Below, in pieces: positions 60,862-64,000 of a stretch of DNA of 64,000 nt. Position numbers and translations under genes: made by a program. Position 1 is the stretch's first letter; each line of letters opens with the position of its first letter. The notes beneath the pieces were generated by a model. It ran no database searches. It was not told where the DNA came from and saw only the letters and a program-made list of their open reading frames with translations. Source of the stretch: Nitrospirillum viridazoti CBAmc (GTDB taxonomy: Bacteria; Pseudomonadota; Alphaproteobacteria; Azospirillales; Azospirillaceae); the NCBI RefSeq assembly GCF_000730165.1, contig NZ_CP022110.1, forward strand, positions 999,501 to 1,063,500, read 5' to 3'.

Positions 60862-63800
60862 ACCGCGTGCGCTCGACGGGATGCGATGGGATGACCGCCA
60901 GCAATTGAAAGAAGCGGTTTGCGATGCCGTGTTGGAGCGAACGAGGCGTGTTGTTTCTGGCGAGGGCGTACATGGAGCCGCCATTCTTGGCGAAAAGCCG
61001 TCTCGTGTTCTGTCCAGCGGGTTCATTCTTCCGCGGCTGAATGAAGACGGAGATGACGAGTCAAGCGACATCAAGATACCGGCACACGGAATGGATTTGC
61101 GCGTGCGGCCCTGCGGTGGAGTATTGCGCGTTCTGCCAAATTTGGCCGTCTACGTTCGAGCGCTTCCGACTGCGGCAGAGCTGTTCGCGCGCGAGGGGAG
61201 GTTGATTCCGCGCGCGGATTTCAACGATGCCGCACGTCAGCATGCCAAGGATCAGATCAATCGGCGAGCGGCCGCAGAAATTCCCCGCGGGACACCCTCA
61301 GGAGAGCGCGCTGTGCGCCGCGCCGCAATCTCGCGCGAGATATACATCGCCATGGGCGTCGGGGTGCCGCCCGCCGCCCGTCTTCCGGGCGGAGACGAAC
61401 GCGATGATACGGCGATCGAAGAGGGAATGCCGCCGTCAAAGGTGCTTAGTGGGCGGCTTCGCATACCCGACGGGCTGTCGCGGCGATACGACATTCCTCA
61501 GAAATGGATCCGTCTGCGCGTGGACGCGCCGGCACTCACGTTTCCGCTGCCATGTGATCCTGAGGAGTGGCAGCGGCTGACTGCTGGATACAAGACGCAG
61601 CTGCTGACTTCGATCCGCGCGGCGTATTTGGATTGGATCGCCTCGCCGGTGGGCCAAAGTGAAGCATGGCGAAAGCTTCACCCTCCCTCGGAGGCATTCT
61701 GGGATCCTGAGTCTTGGGACCGATTTCTCGCAACTGCTCGTGCGGCGACACCGAGTACGTCCGATCTAGTCCCGAATTTTGATGTGCAAATTCTTGTTCA
61801 ACCGCTACGCGACCCACTCGAACAGGGGAGTTTTTCGGTTCGCATCGCGCTCGAGAATTTGCGTGAGGGCGACTCAGCGATGGAGTGCGGCCTCTTCAAT
61901 GCCAGTCTGACGGTCGAGCTGCCGAATGACGCGCTCGGCCCGATGCGCTTGGAGCGTGTGAGGCGCAGCTATCATTTGGCCGGCTTCATGACGATGCCAG
62001 CCATCGGCGTGAACGGCGGTGTATCTGATCTCGGAATGCACGAGGGCGCCCGGTCACTGAGAACGACATGGATGCCGCGCTATGTGCTGCCGCGCGCACA
62101 AGCTACCGAGGTCGCGGCCGTTCCCACGTCTTATGGACAATTGGGGCTAGAGACGACTGAGTTGAGCGATCTCGCTGCATTGCCGCAGGCGCTGCGAGAT
62201 TGGATCGACCTGGTCGCACGCGAGACACAGCTTTCCGTTGCTGGCGAAGAGGGTACCGCCGAGGACGAAGCGGCGCAGCAGACGAGATTCCAGGACGATC
62301 TGCAATCATGGCGAAACGAAGCGGCCAGAATAAGCGCGGGTGTGGCTCTATTGGCGGAGGCTCAGGAAGCATGGCGCCATGACCGAAACGCCGCCGCGGG
62401 TGTTCCTTATCGCGCTTGGTTGCTTCTTAACAGGACGTTCGCAGCCGCATCGCCGCCGCGCGAGGGCGAGCCGCCACCCGGTTGGAGACTCTTTCAGCTC
62501 GCATTTGTCTTGGCACATGTTCCAACTTTCGCGTCGCGACTGCCCGAGTACGCGGGTCACTTCAATGCTGTGTTCGACGAAGATGCGGCGAGCCTGCTCT
62601 ACATGGCGACAGGCGGCGGCAAGACTGAGGCGTTCTTCGGCACGCTGGTCTTTGCGTTGTTCCTCGACAGGATGAGAGGGAAGCACCGCGGCGTCACAGC
62701 TATGATGCACTACCCGCTGCGGCTGCTGACGGTGCAACAAGCGCAGAGGCTCGCACGTCTCCTGGCTCGGGCGGAGATGGTGCGCCGAGCCGAGCACATA
62801 GACGGAAGTGCTTTCGAGATCGGCTTTTGGGTGGGAGGCACCAACACGCCCAACTCAACGGAGAAGCGTCCTGGCGAAATCGCCGACGCGCTTCGTTGTG
62901 TGCCTGTGTCGACCGACGCGCGCGCGAGAGACGAAGACGCGTTGATGGCGAGCCAGGAGCGGATCGACCGCGAGTATGTCGCGGCCAAGACCGCTTGGAA
63001 CAAGCTCCCGGTTTGTCCCTTCTGCGGGTCAGACCGAGGAACGGGCCTGCGCCTCTTTCCGGAAAGGCATCACCAGCTCGGAATCGTCTGTCTGCACGGT
63101 TCTTGCGATTGGAACCGGAGTCATCGAACCGACGGGCTCGAACCTCTGCCATTCTTGATTGCCGACACCGACATTTATCGGCGCGCGCCCGCTGTGCTGT
63201 TGGGCACAATCGACAAGCTGGCGCTTCTTGGCCAGAGCACCACGACAGTCGATCGGATCGCGGGAATGTTTGGGCTTGCGCGGTGGATCGAGAACGCCGG
63301 CGGCGGCTTGCTGCATATGCCCAGCGGGACGGCCACCAGCGCTGCCCCACCGCCGGGCCATCAGCGTGTGGCCCCAGCATATCCTGATGGAGTAGAGGTT
63401 TTCTTCGACCCGTTCCCGAGCTTAATTGTCCAGGACGAGATGCATCTCCTGGAAGAGAGTCTGGGAACCTTTGGCGGTATTTTCGAAACCGGCTTATTTG
63501 CCTGGCTTTCGCGATTGTCGCAGCTACTCGGCCAGCGGGTGTGTCGGGTTCCCGGTGCTCCTGATCGCCCACGGCTGCCGCACGTCATTGGTGCGACTGC
63601 GACCGCGGCGGATGCCGCCAAACATACCCGTGCGCTCTATCAAAGACGGGTCATACAATTCCCGCATCCCGGACCAAGTCTTCACGGTGGCTTCTACACG
63701 CGAATAGCAAGTTTCCAGCCAGGCGGCGCTGCGGCGACAGAACGTCAAGCGGCGCTTGGCACACCTCGCGGCAGGGAGGCGGCTGCTCCGTGGGGTCGAG

Positions 63801-64000
63801 TGTATGCGAGCTTGATGACCAACGGGCGTCTACACACGGTTACGACATTGTCGGTGCTCGCTGCGCACGCAGCCACCGTCACGCGATGGGAACGGGACTT
63901 GGCGTCTTCTGATGCGGCGCGCCAGGCGCGGGCTGCTACAGAAATCGAAGAATGCGTGTCGGATGCGAGATGGTTTGATACGCGCCGCGCCGCCGTGCGG
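60854..64000 (+). CDS. drmA: DrmA-type DISARM helicase (partial, runs off window)
   Basis: An open frame of 1049 codons with no stop before the window edge. The N-terminal 580 residues are unassigned. A superfamily 2 helicase core follows: Walker A MATGGGKTEAFF at residues 584-595 (Lys590), a zinc-ligand pair CPFCG at 721-725 followed by a CLHGSCDW, the DExH-type box QDEMHLLEESLGTFGGIFE (Asp861-His864), and motif III GATAT at 913-917. This unusual DEMH followed by LLEESLG, with the GGGKTE Walker A, is characteristic of DrmA. The ATG overlaps drmE by 8 bp. DISARM restricts phage DNA lacking the host's methylation. The remaining genes lie beyond 64000. Confidence 0.88.
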   Translation, partial: MVEPRALDGMRWDDRQQLKEAVCDAVLERTRRVVSGEGVHGAAILGEKPSRVLSSGFILPRLNEDGDDESSDIKIPAHGMDLRVRPCGGVLRVLPNLAVYVRALPTAAELFAREGRLIPRADFNDAARQHAKDQINRRAAAEIPRGTPSGERAVRRAAISREIYIAMGVGVPPAARLPGGDERDDTAIEEGMPPSKVLSGRLRIPDGLSRRYDIPQKWIRLRVDAPALTFPLPCDPEEWQRLTAGYKTQLLTSIRAAYLDWIASPVGQSEAWRKLHPPSEAFWDPESWDRFLATARAATPSTSDLVPNFDVQILVQPLRDPLEQGSFSVRIALENLREGDSAMECGLFNASLTVELPNDALGPMRLERVRRSYHLAGFMTMPAIGVNGGVSDLGMHEGARSLRTTWMPRYVLPRAQATEVAAVPTSYGQLGLETTELSDLAALPQALRDWIDLVARETQLSVAGEEGTAEDEAAQQTRFQDDLQSWRNEAARISAGVALLAEAQEAWRHDRNAAAGVPYRAWLLLNRTFAAASPPREGEPPPGWRLFQLAFVLAHVPTFASRLPEYAGHFNAVFDEDAASLLYMATGGGKTEAFFGTLVFALFLDRMRGKHRGVTAMMHYPLRLLTVQQAQRLARLLARAEMVRRAEHIDGSAFEIGFWVGGTNTPNSTEKRPGEIADALRCVPVSTDARARDEDALMASQERIDREYVAAKTAWNKLPVCPFCGSDRGTGLRLFPERHHQLGIVCLHGSCDWNRSHRTDGLEPLPFLIADTDIYRRAPAVLLGTIDKLALLGQSTTTVDRIAGMFGLARWIENAGGGLLHMPSGTATSAAPPPGHQRVAPAYPDGVEVFFDPFPSLIVQDEMHLLEESLGTFGGIFETGLFAWLSRLSQLLGQRVCRVPGAPDRPRLPHVIGATATAADAAKHTRALYQRRVIQFPHPGPSLHGGFYTRIASFQPGGAAATERQAALGTPRGREAAAPWGRVYASLMTNGRLHTVTTLSVLAAHAATVTRWERDLASSDAARQARAATEIEECVSDARWFDTRRAAVR

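Larger units (their letters stand above)
5960..64000 (+). mobile_element. Integrative and conjugative element inserted at guaA (partial)
   Basis: Everything from the guaA 3' end rightwards carries ICE hallmarks in the right order. There is a tyrosine integrase next to guaA, excision regulators, RepA/ParA, TraF, a relaxase, TraG, and a complete trbBCDEJKLFGI secretion cluster. This is the Tn4371/ICEMlSymR7A-like layout. The left junction (attL) should lie inside the last codons of guaA or just after it. I found no second copy of the guaA 3' end in the stretch between trbI and the DISARM genes, so the element probably continues beyond 64000. The exact left boundary and the right end are not visible. 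Confidence 0.82.

Overview
The window is high-GC alphaproteobacterial DNA. The left end (1-5998) is ordinary chromosome: the 3' end of guaB, an RsmB-type rRNA methyltransferase, two GNAT acetyltransferases, a secreted alpha/beta hydrolase and guaA. The guaB-rsmB-guaA neighbourhood and the protein sequences suggest a Rhodospirillales/Azospirillaceae-like host; this is inference, as there is no rRNA gene to place it.

From the 3' end of guaA to the right edge, nearly everything looks like one integrative and conjugative element (ICE), of which only the left part is visible. It opens with a tyrosine integrase (6315-7568) reading away from guaA, a known type of island attachment site. Small cargo follows (GNATs, an AlpA-like regulator, DUF2958, a hydrolase). 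Next come a ParB-like protein, a chloramphenicol acetyltransferase-like gene with a methyltransferase, a P-loop ATPase, DUF736, an oxidoreductase/TetR pair and DUF932. The core transfer-preparation block is 20780-28684: a DUF6499/DUF2285 activator split by a +1 frameshift (FseA-like), an 89-residue HTH protein (RdfS-like), RepA, ParA, a small RHH-like protein, DUF2840, TraF, DUF736, a lytic transglycosylase and a relaxase with an HxHxH motif. Cargo transporters and LysR/AraC regulators fill 28.7-39.6 kb, interrupted by a QseC/QseM-like divergent pair around a perfect 35-bp palindrome. The type IV secretion genes follow: traG (broken by an IS66-family element), a CopG-like gene, then, after more cargo, trbB-C-D-E-J-K-L-F-G-I and DUF2274.

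The regulators fit the ICEMlSymR7A scheme: an XRE repressor (QseC) controls a DUF2285 antiactivator (QseM); QseM restrains the frameshift-produced activator FseA; FseA switches on the excisionase and transfer operon. No LuxR/LuxI-type quorum-sensing gene is seen here.

At the right edge (58129 to beyond 64000) two overlapping genes encode a DrmE-like protein and a DrmA-type helicase, i.e. the start of a DISARM anti-phage system that appears to be ICE cargo. drmA runs off the window. The other ICE end is outside the window. No CRISPR array, tRNA or rRNA was seen.
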